Part shown: one piece after another, positions 5,735-5,984 of the stretch
Position numbering within the stretch: position 1 is the first letter of the stretch
Layout of the letters: every line of letters begins with the position of its first letter
Assembly (NCBI GenBank): GCA_009845645.1
Contig: VXZF01000480.1
Span: 1 to 5,984, forward strand
Reading direction: 5' to 3'
DNA: 5,984 nucleotides
DNA from: Gemmatimonadota bacterium
Lineage (GTDB): Bacteria; Latescibacterota; UBA2968; UBA8231
The notes under the pieces: model-generated
What the model was told of the DNA's origin: nothing
Databases searched by the model: none
What the model saw: the letters and a program-made list of their open reading frames with translations, nothing else
Translations under genes and position numbers: made by a program

Positions 5735-5984
5735 TCGCCCTGCTTGCACTCTTTTTTCCACTCTCCCTCACTCTCGCTTGCAGCCAGTCAGACCCCCGCG
5801 CCGAGGCTTGGTCCCAACACTATCAAGCCGGACGCGCAGCCCTCGGCCAGAGTCGCTTTGACGAGGCCGAACAAGCCCTAGCCCACGCTCTGACCTTAGC
5901 CGAGACTTTTGTCCCCGACGATCCTCGCTACAGCCGCACCGCCCACCAACTCGCTCAACTCCACGTCGTGCGCGGCGAACTCGC
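5731..5984 (+). CDS. TPR-repeat lipoprotein, N-terminal part (3' end outside window)
   Basis: Eighty-four codons are visible and the frame is still open at the right edge. GTG 5731 overlaps the TGA of the preceding gene by 4 nt (GTGA), a classic coupling arrangement. No in-frame ATG occurs in the visible part, and the signal peptide starts right at the GTG. The N-terminus MIALLALFFPLSLTLAC is a lipoprotein-type signal with Cys17 as likely lipidation site. The box TLAC is slightly non-classical. The mature part shows YQAGRAALGQSRFDEAEQAL followed by HALTLAETFVPDDPRYSRTA and HQLAQLHVVRGEL. This is the longer, roughly 42-residue TPR pattern (kinesin-light-chain type, TPR_10/TPR_12), with an extended helix between A-L and the next unit. 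That makes its repeats different in kind from the 34-residue TPRs of the two genes upstream. It is the third member of the coupled operon; its function and total length are unknown. Confidence 0.82.
   Translation, partial: MIALLALFFPLSLTLACSQSDPRAEAWSQHYQAGRAALGQSRFDEAEQALAHALTLAETFVPDDPRYSRTAHQLAQLHVVRGEL

Overview
The window looks like GC-rich bacterial chromosome from a lineage rich in tetratricopeptide (TPR) and FG-GAP/ASPIC-UnbV proteins. That combination is familiar from Acidobacteriota, Planctomycetota, Latescibacterota and similar, mostly uncultivated groups. No rRNA or other phylogenetic marker is present, so the taxonomic remark is a low-confidence inference. There is no sign of an RNA gene, CRISPR array, insertion sequence or phage gene.

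Layout. (i) 1-391, plus strand: the C-terminal end of an FG-GAP/ASPIC-UnbV protein whose start lies outside the window. (ii) 395-1624, minus strand: a membrane-anchored protein of about ten TPRs, converging on the first gene with only 3 nt between stop codons. (iii) 1677-2129, minus strand: a 150-residue putative lipoprotein of unknown function. It has a strong Shine-Dalgarno and a very good sigma70-type promoter (TTGATT-17-TATACT), and probably forms an operon with the TPR gene. (iv) 2130-2253: a compact divergent intergenic region. (v) 2254 to the right edge, plus strand: three tightly packed genes. They are a lipoprotein with TPRs, seven FG-GAP calcium-binding repeats and a UnbV domain (2254-4521); a lipoprotein with about ten TPRs (4523-5734); and a third TPR lipoprotein cut by the right edge (from 5731). 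Their junctions are a 1-nt gap and a 4-nt GTGA overlap, so they are probably co-translated.

How the genes may work together. Every gene with a visible N-terminus encodes an exported, membrane-attached protein: four have lipoprotein-type signals and one has an N-terminal transmembrane anchor. The recurring parts (TPR scaffolds, a calcium-binding beta-propeller, a UnbV domain) are protein-interaction or adhesion modules with no visible catalytic centre. The simplest reading is a cell-envelope assembly in which TPR lipoproteins scaffold or present the propeller protein. No substrate or pathway can be named from the sequence. The most interesting feature is the coupled TPR/FG-GAP/UnbV lipoprotein cassette with a divergently transcribed lipoprotein-TPR pair beside it.
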